The position numbers were made by a program, and so were the translations under genes. Source: Fusibacter ferrireducens (GTDB lineage Bacteria > Bacillota > Clostridia > Peptostreptococcales > Acidaminobacteraceae). Taken from it: 64,000 nucleotides of DNA. The stretch lies in the NCBI RefSeq assembly GCF_015352425.1, contig NZ_JADKNH010000002.1, positions 233,169 to 297,168 of the forward strand. The letters are read 5' to 3'. This document shows, one piece after another, positions 8,059 through 16,607 of this stretch. The first letter of the stretch is position 1; every line of letters starts with the position of its first letter. The notes under the pieces are model-generated. The model did not search any database and was not told the DNA's origin. It saw nothing but the letters and a program-made list of their open reading frames with translations.

Positions 8059-10317
8059 TTATTTAACCTCACTTTCTTCAATTTTATTTACAATATTTTT
8101 GTAACCAGCTAGTAGGTTCATTTCTTTCTGGTACTCTTTAAAATTCTCATAGTTAGTGATTTGATTTTCATTGTAAATATGAATTAATGTGTCAACAATT
8201 GTCTGTTGTTCCTTTAAAAATTCTTTCCAGTAGGGGAGATACCTTTTACCGGTACAAAGCATTTTACAATTTATACAGTTATACAAACTGCTTCTGTTAT
8301 TACAACCACCATCGGCTAATTTTTTCATGCAATAGCCAAACTCTACACGTCTTTGTTCTAGCCTAAAATCCATATATAAAAGTCTTCTTTCTTCTTCTGT
8401 AAATTCTTCAAGTTGTTCATGATCTATCAGCAAATCAAACTGTTTTTTAAAGAACTCCGTATTCATTTCTTCAAGTTTTTTAGCCCTCACTTCGGCATAA
8501 TATGTCGCTGCTGTATTTCTATTAAGATGTCCTAGCCAGTAGGCTAATTCTTCAATAGTAGCCCCGTTTTCAATGAGTGTAACTGCTAATGTTTTTCTAT
8601 ATTGTCTATTGGTAAAGTTCCAAAGTTCTCCTTCACTTGAGCGGATATCATACATTTCGATCAACTTATTAATCATAGAAATATAATAATTCATATTTAT
8701 CATATTGGGTTTATATCCCTGTCTTTTAACAAGGAATATATACGGCAACGCACAGGCTCTTCTGAGCTTTTCTGTTTCTTTAGCAAAGGCCACTATCTCA
8801 TCTGCTAAAGTTTCTGTAATCATAATTTTATGGTAGCTTGGCACCCCTTTCCTTTTCTTGGCTGATAATATTTTGTGTGGTAAATATTTAAGTTGTTTTA
8901 ATCCTTCATATCGAGAACTTTCAATACAATTTTCTTCTAAAAATAACACCTCTTTTGTTCTTAATCCTGTTTCTGAAAATATTTTATAAATTAACTTGTA
9001 GGATGGATTCAACTCTTTAACATGTGGCTCTAGTTTAACAATGATTTCATTAGGTACTATGAGGGTGTTTTGAGTATACTTTTTGGGGTTCACAAATACA
9101 TAGCTTTTAAAGTGGTTTATATGGGGTCTAGGACTTTTTATGTTCTCATCTCTATGTTCTGACATGAGGTACTCATTAAAGACCTTTAATCGGGAAAAAG
9201 TGTTCATAACTCTCGTTGTACCGACTTTGATACCATTATCTTCATACATCATTTTTTCTAAGTTATTGTGTAGTTTTTTTACATCAATTTCATCAAGATC
9301 TGCCATAAATTTTATTCTTGGATTATCTTTTGTAAGCATATTAAGAGCTGGTGCAATTTCGGTGATAAATCTATCCTTAATATTCTTTTTAAAGCTTAAT
9401 CTATGTTTTAGGTACCACTTCACTTCTAATCTTAGGGACGGAGATTCAATAACACTAAAATCCACTTTATTAAAATAAAGGGATGGACCATGTTTTGCAT
9501 AGATGATCCATATATCCTTATTGATGTTTAACTCTTTATGATTTTCAGCCGGAAATTTATCGTACTGAAATGCAAACTCTTCAGATACAGCATCTTTTAA
9601 TAGCTTTGTAAATATCATGTCAGCTGTACCTGATCTATATAAATCGGTTGTTGGGTCAAATATTAAGTTCCACATTTGTCTTTGACTAATTCGTTCACGT
9701 CTTTTAGTAAAACCCTCTGCAAATATTCTTAGGTATATGTTTAGCGCCTCAAGACCAACTTTTGTAGCATATTTCGTCGTTCTCACAAAACCTATTCTTG
9801 AAGCTATTTCTCCTAGCCCTTCGCTAACATTTATTTTTTCTGAAATTTTCGCTATCCAAAAGCTTGAAAACTCATCTTCTAAAACATCGTTAAGAAGTCT
9901 CCTCTCCTTTAAATCAGAAAGAATGTGCATAAAATTATACGTTATTTCAATTTCATCATTCTCTAACATGGTTTCAAAAACATGGGCAATTCCAACTTCT
10001 TTGCTTAATATTTTTTCATCTAAATAAAACCAATGTTCTGTGTATCTTATAGAAAAATACCTAAACATCTCAACAAAGTCATCTCTGAAAGCATTAAATC
10101 CTATTTCTACAAACGACATCCCCCCAAAGTAATCAAACATCCTGCATAAAGGGGTATTATCCAATCGATATGATTTAATCTTTAAAATTTGTTTATATTC
10201 CAGTATTTTCGATTTCATATGGTCATCAGAAATTTCACGCTTGTGCCACAAGCTGACCTTCACATCATCTATTTTCCATATGGCTGATGCTGTCGTTAAG
10301 CTTAATTTTTTAATCAT
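8059..10317 (-). CDS. Large tyrosine recombinase (TnpB-like, second of the trio)
   Basis: A 752-aa protein whose C-terminal third is a tyrosine recombinase catalytic domain: box I in FSETGLRTKEVL, box II as NRQYRKTLAVTLIENG, then AYWLGHLNRNTAATYYAEV with the candidate nucleophile tyrosine. The usual histidine of HxxR is an arginine here. The final 110 residues contain a cysteine cluster (GYCMKK ... GGCNN ... CINCKMLCTG). The long N-terminus has no recognised domain. I chose the ATG at 10317 (MIKKLSL), which overlaps the previous gene by 8 bp and has GGAGGATCAG upstream; the longer ORF start lacks one. Tn554 TnpB is similar in size and architecture. Confidence 0.85.
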   Translation of the reverse strand: MIKKLSLTTASAIWKIDDVKVSLWHKREISDDHMKSKILEYKQILKIKSYRLDNTPLCRMFDYFGGMSFVEIGFNAFRDDFVEMFRYFSIRYTEHWFYLDEKILSKEVGIAHVFETMLENDEIEITYNFMHILSDLKERRLLNDVLEDEFSSFWIAKISEKINVSEGLGEIASRIGFVRTTKYATKVGLEALNIYLRIFAEGFTKRRERISQRQMWNLIFDPTTDLYRSGTADMIFTKLLKDAVSEEFAFQYDKFPAENHKELNINKDIWIIYAKHGPSLYFNKVDFSVIESPSLRLEVKWYLKHRLSFKKNIKDRFITEIAPALNMLTKDNPRIKFMADLDEIDVKKLHNNLEKMMYEDNGIKVGTTRVMNTFSRLKVFNEYLMSEHRDENIKSPRPHINHFKSYVFVNPKKYTQNTLIVPNEIIVKLEPHVKELNPSYKLIYKIFSETGLRTKEVLFLEENCIESSRYEGLKQLKYLPHKILSAKKRKGVPSYHKIMITETLADEIVAFAKETEKLRRACALPYIFLVKRQGYKPNMINMNYYISMINKLIEMYDIRSSEGELWNFTNRQYRKTLAVTLIENGATIEELAYWLGHLNRNTAATYYAEVRAKKLEEMNTEFFKKQFDLLIDHEQLEEFTEEERRLLYMDFRLEQRRVEFGYCMKKLADGGCNNRSSLYNCINCKMLCTGKRYLPYWKEFLKEQQTIVDTLIHIYNENQITNYENFKEYQKEMNLLAGYKNIVNKIEESEVK

Positions 10318-11470
10318 TTGACTGATCCTCCTTGTGCAGTTTTTGCATAACGCTTCTCGCAATAATTTCATTATTGTGATTTCTGTAGTGCTCTATGCTT
10401 TCAGGAGAACGCCAGCCCATTGTTTCTAAGACATGTACATCTGTAAGATTACTTTCTGGATGTGTTGCTTGATATTCTAGTAACTCCATTACCTTGGTGC
10501 TTCGACCACTATGTGTTCTTATTTTTTTGCTATCAATTCCAACTTTTTCACAACATCTTTTTAGTATTTTTAGGTAATTCCTATATTTAAGGGCTTCACC
10601 TTGATGCTTTCCACTATTTAAGTTGATAAATACGTAATCATTCACATTCATACTTTCATTTTCTGCGACCATTCTTTCTAAAAATAGGTATTGATCAATC
10701 AAATCCACTGTTTTCTTTGGAAGGGCAACAATCCTTAAGTGACTTTTATCGCCTTCAATAACGGTTTGTTTCCCTTTAGATCGACTAGGCCGTATTAAAC
10801 CTTCTAAGGCATCATAATTATCAAGGGTCATACTCAGCACTTCATCTATCCTAAAACCTTCTAATGTTAATCTAAAGATACATTCATCTCTAAGCGTATT
10901 GAAACCACGGCATATCAGCTTTTTCTCGTCTTCTGTGTACCATTTTATGTATTCTTTGGATAACTTTAATCGTGGCAAATACCTGTCAATGATGTACTTA
11001 TAATCATAGTCATATATCTGTCCATATAAATAAGAATGCCTTGCTCTTTGGGTATTTTTCTTTTTAAAAAAGCGCATATTGCTTTCATAATTGTTGTCTA
11101 ACCATTTGTAAAATTCTGTTACAACCGTCACATAACTATTTAAGGTGCTATAAGATAAACTGCTTTCTAAACTTCTAATCTTTAAGCCCGTTAAATCACC
11201 ATAAACTAACATGTCCACAAACTTTTTGACATGGCTATTATTGGCTACATCATACGTAATATCATAGGAATCCAACCAATTAAGATAACCAACCAGTTTC
11301 TTTGCATATTCCTTGCCGGTGGATACCGCTCTGATGCTTTTGGCTTCAATAAATTGATTGATTTCTAATACAGGCAGCAAGTCTTCAATAACCATGTGTC
11401 TTACGACTTCCCCACCATCGCTCCTTTCGAATCTAAACCTTACCACTTTGTACTTTTTCTTTTTTTGCAT
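10310..11470 (-). CDS. Tyrosine recombinase (TnpA-like, first of the trio)
   Basis: A 386-aa recombinase. The N-terminal core-binding region spans about residues 30-150. The catalytic domain shows LEGFRIDEVLSM (box I Arg), RTHSGRSTKVMELL (HxxR), METMGWRSPESIEHYRN with Trp in the second His/Trp position, and the nucleophile Tyr. All five catalytic positions look intact. It is the first gene of the four-gene operon. Its ribosome binding site AGGAGGT lies inside a perfect hairpin (11475-11504), suggesting translational control of the whole operon. Size and position match Tn554 TnpA. Confidence 0.88.
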   Translation of the reverse strand: MQKKKKYKVVRFRFERSDGGEVVRHMVIEDLLPVLEINQFIEAKSIRAVSTGKEYAKKLVGYLNWLDSYDITYDVANNSHVKKFVDMLVYGDLTGLKIRSLESSLSYSTLNSYVTVVTEFYKWLDNNYESNMRFFKKKNTQRARHSYLYGQIYDYDYKYIIDRYLPRLKLSKEYIKWYTEDEKKLICRGFNTLRDECIFRLTLEGFRIDEVLSMTLDNYDALEGLIRPSRSKGKQTVIEGDKSHLRIVALPKKTVDLIDQYLFLERMVAENESMNVNDYVFINLNSGKHQGEALKYRNYLKILKRCCEKVGIDSKKIRTHSGRSTKVMELLEYQATHPESNLTDVHVLETMGWRSPESIEHYRNHNNEIIARSVMQKLHKEDQSND

Positions 11471-11474
11471 AAAA

Positions 11475-11504
11475 TTACCTCCTAATTTGTATTTTAGGAG
11501 GTAA
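11475..11504 (-). promoter_or_regulatory. RBS-sequestering hairpin upstream of the recombinase operon
   Basis: A perfect 11-bp inverted repeat, TTACCTCCTAA and TTAGGAGGTAA, is separated by 8 nt. In the minus-strand transcript the downstream arm contains the AGGAGGT Shine-Dalgarno sequence, 6 nt before the recombinase ATG, and the upstream arm is its exact complement. Folding would hide the ribosome binding site. A second palindrome, GTAAGCTTAC (11501-11510), overlaps the outer arm and could form a competing structure. Confidence 0.7.
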
Positions 11505-11522
11505 GCTTACCATCAATTCATG

Positions 11523-11626
11523 TTAACTACTATAATTAAACGTCTCAATAATCCTTTCTTGGAGCATCAGTAAGATTTCACTCATTAATTGCAAACTTCC
11601 TAATAAAGTGGCTAGGGTTTCTAAAA
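11523..11626 (-). pseudogene. DUF6133 C-terminal remnant (copy B)
   Basis: Reading the minus strand up to the TAA at 11523-11525 gives about 34 codons containing LGSLQLM and ending LQERIIETFNYSS. This is clearly the end of a DUF6133 protein (copy C ends LQERIMEMFNYGS). Relative to copy C about 8 residues are missing after LGSLQLM. The upstream part of the gene is absent: the open frame runs into the IS1634-like element at 11627, and the sequence beyond the IS does not resume the family. It lies immediately before the recombinase operon, with no start codon or ribosome binding site. Confidence 0.8.
11621..11626. repeat. Left target-site duplication of the IS
   Basis: CTAAAA directly abuts the left inverted repeat and is repeated exactly at 13473-13478 beyond the right inverted repeat, as expected for a 6-bp duplication made by IS1634-family insertion. 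Confidence 0.85.
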
Positions 11627-13472
11627 CTCATATTCCGCTGAATATATCACATCATTCTAAGAATTAAAATTTAAGTTTTTTTAACGATCGCAAACACCAC
11701 GAATATAGATGTTTTCAGGGATTTCCAAGTGCCTAAGAACTGTCTTGATGTTATCATCAAGCGGCTTAGTGAAACCACGCTCTGTAACATCAGCCATGGC
11801 TATTGCAGCGGTTTGAACACTGTAGAAGATACGATAAATTGCTATCAGTGACGGTTTTGCCATCTTTACTTTACCAGGACCTATAATAATGGCATTCTCT
11901 TTTTTTAGTTCGCGTCTGACCACATGCTCCGCTACACTAAGAATCACCATGAGAATCAGCATGAGATAACCGATAGCTTCAACACGATGGATTGAGTCAA
12001 CATAAAGTGAATTTACGAACTGAGGTGATTTTAAGAACTGAAACTTGCGCTCAACTGCGCTTTGAGACTTGTATTCTTCAAGAATCCTCTGCGCTGACAT
12101 TCCAAGCTTTGTGGATGCCACAACAAAAACACACTCGCGCGTGATCTGTTCTTCAATCAAGGTTTGATGAACTGATATGCTGCTTTTCACTAAGTAGTTG
12201 GACACTGGTGTTTCGTCTTTTCTAGGACGACCTACCGATCGCTTTTGAACCGTTTCAATGGTTTGTTCAATACTGTGGAATTTAAGCTTTCTACCTAATT
12301 CTTGATAGCATTTGTCTATTTCAAGGCGTGCATCATCTTCGCATGCAAAAATCCGTTTTTCAAGTTTAGCAAGTGTCTTTTCAAGGGCATCGTATTCTTT
12401 TGTCACTTGTTTAAGAACGGTTTTCTCCTTGCTTGGTCGAAGTGCTTCAGAATAGCAACCGCCTAGCGAAAGAGGAATACCTTTGTATTCACAGGTTGCG
12501 TCGAGCAGTTTATAGACTGATGGCTTTGTTGTCGTTTCAATCTCGATAATAGGCAAGGTTTTAAGTTGACTTGCTACAGTTTCAATGACTTTTTTAGCTT
12601 CGATAGTTTGATCTGTCATACGTGTTATGACATCTATATCCATGGACTTGGCTTTTTTCAAGAATTCCTCGGTAAAGGCAGCACTATCAGCGATGTAGAA
12701 AAAATCTTCTTCGATATGTCCAAAATCTTTCCGAAGCTGGCTTGCACGATCAAGGTTATCTTTGTTAAATTGCTTGTCACTGGTATTACCTGAGAGGACT
12801 TGTCCTTCAAAGGCGACACCTTGGGTAGTCCCGAGTGAGAACATGATTTGCTTTTTATCAAAACGCTTTTGCTTTGAGTATCCAAACGTGATTTCAACAC
12901 TTTCAAGTGAGCCATCCTCTACTTTATACTCTCCCCACATCACTTTGGAGGTTGTATCAAAGTTGACATTAGTCAGTTTAATGCCATATCTTTTGAAAGC
13001 AGATAAGGACACTTCCGATAGTATTCTTGAGCCACCATATTCATACATGGCATCAAGAAAACCACCAAACCGATCATCATTCAATTTTTGTACATCTATC
13101 GGATGTCCTAAAAGTGATTCTAAGTCTGCATTTTGAAAGTATTCACTAAGTCGTGAAAGTGGATGATGCTCATCTGCCATGTTCATAAGCAGTAGCTTTG
13201 CAAGTGAGCCATAAGGAATTTCCGCTGGTCTTCCTGATTGCTTTTCTAATGCTGCATTAAAAATTTGATCAACATTTATTTGTTCACATAAGCCTACTAT
13301 AAAACCGAGTTTTCCATCATGATATGGCGTTATTTGACTAAAATCGAACATACGTTACACCTCGAATTGGTTTGATATTGTATATATTCGAGATTAATTC
13401 AGAAAATCCTTTTGAATTATTTGGAAATTCATTATTTTTTCATTTGGTAAATTTAGTTAGGCGGAATATGAG
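11627..13472 (-). mobile_element. IS1634-like insertion sequence, complete
   Basis: An 1846-bp element with perfect 12-bp terminal inverted repeats, CTCATATTCCGC at 11627-11638 and its complement at 13461-13472. A CTAAAA target duplication flanks both sides and a single intact transposase gene lies inside. Intact ends, gene and duplication indicate a recent, possibly active insertion. It sits inside or next to the DUF6133 remnant, downstream of the chemoreceptor gene. Confidence 0.92.
11681..13351 (-). CDS. IS1634-family DDE transposase
   Basis: A 556-aa transposase. The N-terminal DUF4277-like region (residues 1-120) is followed by a DDE RNase H-like core: Asp in NVNFDTTSKVMW (about 135), Asp in FFYIADSAAF (about 218) and the Glu motif KSQSAVERKFQFLKSP (about 432). 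The C-terminal helices follow. The length is normal for the family. The start has CGAGGTGTAAC upstream. No frameshift or internal stop is seen, so the element should be functional. Confidence 0.9.
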   Translation of the reverse strand: MFDFSQITPYHDGKLGFIVGLCEQINVDQIFNAALEKQSGRPAEIPYGSLAKLLLMNMADEHHPLSRLSEYFQNADLESLLGHPIDVQKLNDDRFGGFLDAMYEYGGSRILSEVSLSAFKRYGIKLTNVNFDTTSKVMWGEYKVEDGSLESVEITFGYSKQKRFDKKQIMFSLGTTQGVAFEGQVLSGNTSDKQFNKDNLDRASQLRKDFGHIEEDFFYIADSAAFTEEFLKKAKSMDIDVITRMTDQTIEAKKVIETVASQLKTLPIIEIETTTKPSVYKLLDATCEYKGIPLSLGGCYSEALRPSKEKTVLKQVTKEYDALEKTLAKLEKRIFACEDDARLEIDKCYQELGRKLKFHSIEQTIETVQKRSVGRPRKDETPVSNYLVKSSISVHQTLIEEQITRECVFVVASTKLGMSAQRILEEYKSQSAVERKFQFLKSPQFVNSLYVDSIHRVEAIGYLMLILMVILSVAEHVVRRELKKENAIIIGPGKVKMAKPSLIAIYRIFYSVQTAAIAMADVTERGFTKPLDDNIKTVLRHLEIPENIYIRGVCDR

Positions 13473-13478
13473 CTAAAA
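13473..13478. repeat. Right target-site duplication of the IS
   Basis: CTAAAA adjoins the outer end of the right inverted repeat and is identical to 11621-11626. Removing the IS and one copy restores a continuous pre-insertion sequence. Confidence 0.85.
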
Positions 13479-13491
13479 CACATTTTATGTA

Positions 13492-13520
13492 CAAAAAAAG
13501 TAGGACTCTACGAGTCCTAT
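13492..13520 (-). terminator. Intrinsic terminator downstream of the chemoreceptor gene
   Basis: An 8-bp perfect stem, TAGGACTC with GAGTCCTA (13501-13519), with a TAC loop is followed on the minus strand by seven T residues. It lies about 120 bp after the chemoreceptor stop and just outside the IS. The interval 13521-13640 shows nothing else that I can identify. Confidence 0.75.
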
Positions 13521-13640
13521 ACTGATAAATACTATAGAAAATATTAAATTAGTCGACAGATTCTCTTCCATAAAAAGTCCTGTTTTTTAAAAATTATTCA
13601 TTCTAATCTATATTATTAGAAGCTCAAAACACTGAAATTA

Positions 13641-15287
13641 CTATATTTTAAACTTACCAACAATTTTTGTGAGTTCATCTGCCATTTCATTGATTGAACT
13701 TATGTTTGCCGAAACTTCTTCAAAAGAAGCCGTTTGCTCTTCCACAGCTGATGCTACATCTTGAGTATTTCCAGAGTTTTGAACAGCAACACCTTGAATA
13801 TCCTTTGCCGAGTGAGTAATTATATTAAACTCATCATTTACCTTAGTTGAAATCCCCATTATTTCCTGAGATTCATTCAAAGTAATTGTAGATACATTCA
13901 AAATCTCTTTAAGTTCAACTTTTAGTGTATCCATAGATTGTTCTTGAATTTTAGTTTTATCTACCAGTTCGTCCATAGATGTTTTTACATTAATGGTTTT
14001 ATCGCCTATATTCATAACAATTTCACTAATTTTTTTGGCCGAAACCGAAGTTTCTTCAGCTAGTTTCCTTATTTCATCTGCAACCACTGCAAAACCACGT
14101 CCAGCTTCTCCAGCTCGCGCAGCCTCAATAGATGCATTAAGGGCTAGTAAATTTGTTTGAGAGGATATGTTATGAATAAAATCCACAATGGCCTTAATTT
14201 CTTCTGAAGATTGATTTAAATCTTCAACGGTATTAGATGCTGACTTTATGGAATCTACAAATAATGTGAGTTCATCTGATTGATTTGACACTTGTCGATC
14301 ACCTTTGAGAACAGACTCTTGAGACTTTTCTGAAGATTTAAGTGTCTGATTTGCCTTGCGAGAAACATTTTCAATATCCATTTTAATTTTTTCAACTAAT
14401 TCATTCAACTCATCAAGTTTATTATTTTGGAGTACCGATCCTTCTGCCACATCCATAGATGACATTGCAATCATCTCAGTAGATTTTGTAAGTTCTTCTG
14501 TTGTATTTGTGATAGCACTCATATTCTCAGATAATACGATTGATATCTTTGAGATTTCTTTTACAATTTCATGAATATTACCTATAAATATGTTGAAATA
14601 ATGAATCATTTCAGCGGTTTCATCTTTGCTCTTAGTATCAATCCGTTTGGTTAAATCCCCGTTGCCTTCAGAAAGCGCCTTTAGATCTTTAATCAGACCA
14701 TTAATAGGGCCCCTAATGCCTTTATTTAAGAGTGCAAATGATATTAGACCAACAGCTAATGCAACCATCATCAAAATACTATTGGTAACTTTAGCAGCAG
14801 TGACCTTTGAACTTGAATATTCAGAGTAGCCTGTTACCATATCGTTGATAAAATTTACATAACCTGCAACTTCAGAATTGATAACCGTCAGTGCTTCTTT
14901 ATCCTGACTACTTAAAATACGCCCATATGCGTTTTTATAAGTATCATCCCATTTTTCTACTATTTGTGTTAAGAAATTTTTTGTCTCTTCATGTGTTACG
15001 ACGGATAAACCTTTTTCAGTATTACCTTCTATAAGATCGTTGGTAATCTCATCAAAAAGATTCATACTCTCTTCAAGAATTTGTTTGCTTTCTTGGTCAT
15101 TTGTACTCACGACAATATTAGCAAGTTGAGCCATCTTATAACTTGAAGCACGTAACTTTCCTGCATTATTTACAAAATTCGCATCGCTCTCCATGGCTTG
15201 ATAGGTCATATAATTGATCCCTACGATTGCCATAGTAAAAATTATTAGTAGACCGAATGTAAGTAATAACTTATGCTTTATTTTCAT
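13641..15287 (-). CDS. Methyl-accepting chemotaxis protein with PilJ/NarX-like sensor
   Basis: A 548-aa membrane chemoreceptor. Transmembrane helix 1 is at about residues 7-27. A PilJ-type extracellular sensor (28-165) has the P-box-like sequence [15 protein letters not shown] at 40-54. Helix 2 is at about 168-188 ([17 protein letters not shown]), HAMP at about 190-245, and the long coiled-coil signalling domain has the conserved hairpin tip [18 protein letters not shown] near 400. P-box motifs of this form bind nitrate or nitrite in NarX/NarQ; the ligand here is inferred. The next gene upstream, a diguanylate cyclase 45 bp away, has the same sensor. No C-terminal CheR-tether pentapeptide is seen. 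Confidence 0.9.
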   Translation of the reverse strand: MKIKHKLLLTFGLLIIFTMAIVGINYMTYQAMESDANFVNNAGKLRASSYKMAQLANIVVSTNDQESKQILEESMNLFDEITNDLIEGNTEKGLSVVTHEETKNFLTQIVEKWDDTYKNAYGRILSSQDKEALTVINSEVAGYVNFINDMVTGYSEYSSSKVTAAKVTNSILMMVALAVGLISFALLNKGIRGPINGLIKDLKALSEGNGDLTKRIDTKSKDETAEMIHYFNIFIGNIHEIVKEISKISIVLSENMSAITNTTEELTKSTEMIAMSSMDVAEGSVLQNNKLDELNELVEKIKMDIENVSRKANQTLKSSEKSQESVLKGDRQVSNQSDELTLFVDSIKSASNTVEDLNQSSEEIKAIVDFIHNISSQTNLLALNASIEAARAGEAGRGFAVVADEIRKLAEETSVSAKKISEIVMNIGDKTINVKTSMDELVDKTKIQEQSMDTLKVELKEILNVSTITLNESQEIMGISTKVNDEFNIITHSAKDIQGVAVQNSGNTQDVASAVEEQTASFEEVSANISSINEMADELTKIVGKFKI

Positions 15288-15332
15288 TTTGAATTGCCAC
15301 CTTTCATGTCTGTTAATTATGTTGTTCTAAAT

Positions 15333-16550
15333 TTAATGCCCTTCTGATTTGATTATTTGAACATTGAGTTCTTCTTTAATGTATTTTTTTTCAGCGTACA
15401 TTTTATCATCTGCAGATTTAATTAATAATTCCACCTCTGATATTTCATCATTTCCATAATCAACAATGCCATGACTTACACTGATCATATATTTCCTGTT
15501 TTCTTCTATGTTAATTTGGTCATATCTGTGTTTAATTCTCATCCATACTTTTTCAGCCGTTTCACAATCTATACCATTAAAGACGACAAGAAATTCATCT
15601 CCACCCATTCTAATGATAAAATCTTCTTCACGAATTTCGACTTTTATGCCATCAACCGTGCTTACAATCAGTTCATCTCCAAATTGATGGCCTAATTGAT
15701 CGTTAACTTCCTTAAGACCGTTGATATCAATAAAACAAAGACTCAGTTTCAAATGTCTTCTATTATCATATTGGGCCATCCGACTAAGTTTGGATAGACC
15801 GGCCCTTCTGTTAAATGTCTTTGTGAGCTGATCGTACATCATCTCGTTAAAATACTCACTCATCTCAGATATTTCATCTGTATCCATGTTTTTAAGTCTT
15901 TTAGAAACTTCATCATCTACAAGTGATAAAGCCTTCAATTCTCTCATAAGAATCTTTAAGGGTTTTCTTATGCCTTTATAAGTAGAGATAAAAGAGTAAA
16001 AGGTAACTACAATTATGACCAATACCAGACCACCATTGATTATAAGGGCTCTTGTTATTTTTTCTCGAGCATATATAGAATAAGATGAAACCATCTCGTT
16101 AATATCGTTAACAAAAGCATCAATTTCACCATTGATTTTCTCACAGGACTTGTCTTTTGGCATGCTATTTACAATACTAAAATATGCAGGTTTGAGTAAG
16201 ACATGCCACTCATCTGATATAGTTTCCAGTCTTACAGAAAAACGTGGATAATTATTTGAATTTGAGTTCATATCTTTTCCATTTAATAAGGTTAAAGTTG
16301 TATCAAACTCATCTATTCTCATTTTTAATTTCGAAGCCAGATTATCTTTCTGGATTTGATCATTTTCTAATATAATTTGATTTGATATTTGAGCCATATT
16401 ATAACTCAGCATTCTCAATCTTCCCGCTTGGTTAATAATATCTGCGTCGTTTTCCATGCTCTTGTATGTCGATATATTTATAAAAACAATGACAAGCGCT
16501 AGAACAACTAAAATTCCATGCGTAATCAACAATTGATTTTTAATTTTCAT
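15333..16550 (-). CDS. Diguanylate cyclase with PilJ/NarX-like sensor
   Basis: A 405-aa protein with a transmembrane helix at about residues 8-26, a PilJ/NarX-like sensor with P-box NQAGRLRMLSYNMAQ (40-54), a second helix near 175-195, a HAMP-like segment, and a C-terminal GGDEF domain. The active site is intact (IRMGGDEFLVVF, with FIDINGLKEVNDQLGH upstream). An RxxD inhibitory site (REED) lies five residues before GGDEF. It should make cyclic di-GMP in response to an external ligand and be product-inhibited. Residues 1-170 are a paralog of the downstream chemoreceptor sensor. It starts 22 bp after the hcp terminator hairpin, so it may be expressed by read-through. Confidence 0.9.
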   Translation of the reverse strand: MKIKNQLLITHGILVVLALVIVFINISTYKSMENDADIINQAGRLRMLSYNMAQISNQIILENDQIQKDNLASKLKMRIDEFDTTLTLLNGKDMNSNSNNYPRFSVRLETISDEWHVLLKPAYFSIVNSMPKDKSCEKINGEIDAFVNDINEMVSSYSIYAREKITRALIINGGLVLVIIVVTFYSFISTYKGIRKPLKILMRELKALSLVDDEVSKRLKNMDTDEISEMSEYFNEMMYDQLTKTFNRRAGLSKLSRMAQYDNRRHLKLSLCFIDINGLKEVNDQLGHQFGDELIVSTVDGIKVEIREEDFIIRMGGDEFLVVFNGIDCETAEKVWMRIKHRYDQINIEENRKYMISVSHGIVDYGNDEISEVELLIKSADDKMYAEKKYIKEELNVQIIKSEGH

Positions 16551-16570
16551 GAAGTCCCCCTACGATTTAG

Positions 16571-16602
16571 AAAAGCAGCCCCAGACACTGAGGCTGCTTT
16601 TT
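16571..16602 (-). terminator. Terminator/attenuator between hcp and the diguanylate cyclase
   Basis: A perfect 10-bp stem, AAAAGCAGCC (16571-16580) with GGCTGCTTTT (16592-16601), has an 11-nt loop. On the minus strand it ends in a short TTTT run. It separates hcp from the cyclase-chemoreceptor pair by only about 20 bp. Because little room remains for a separate promoter, partial read-through is plausible. Confidence 0.75.
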
Positions 16603-16607
16603 AAAAA

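Larger units (their letters stand above)
6084..11522 (-). mobile_element. Tn554/RIT-like recombinase element (bounds approximate)
   Basis: Three tyrosine recombinase genes and a small HTH/coiled-coil gene are stacked without gaps on the minus strand between DUF6133 copy A and the DUF6133 remnant B. Tn554 has TnpA, TnpB and TnpC in this order; here there are three large recombinases plus the TnpC-like protein. Elements of this type have no terminal inverted repeats, so the ends cannot be fixed from one sequence. I set them at the terminator and at the stop of the remnant. Confidence 0.65.
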
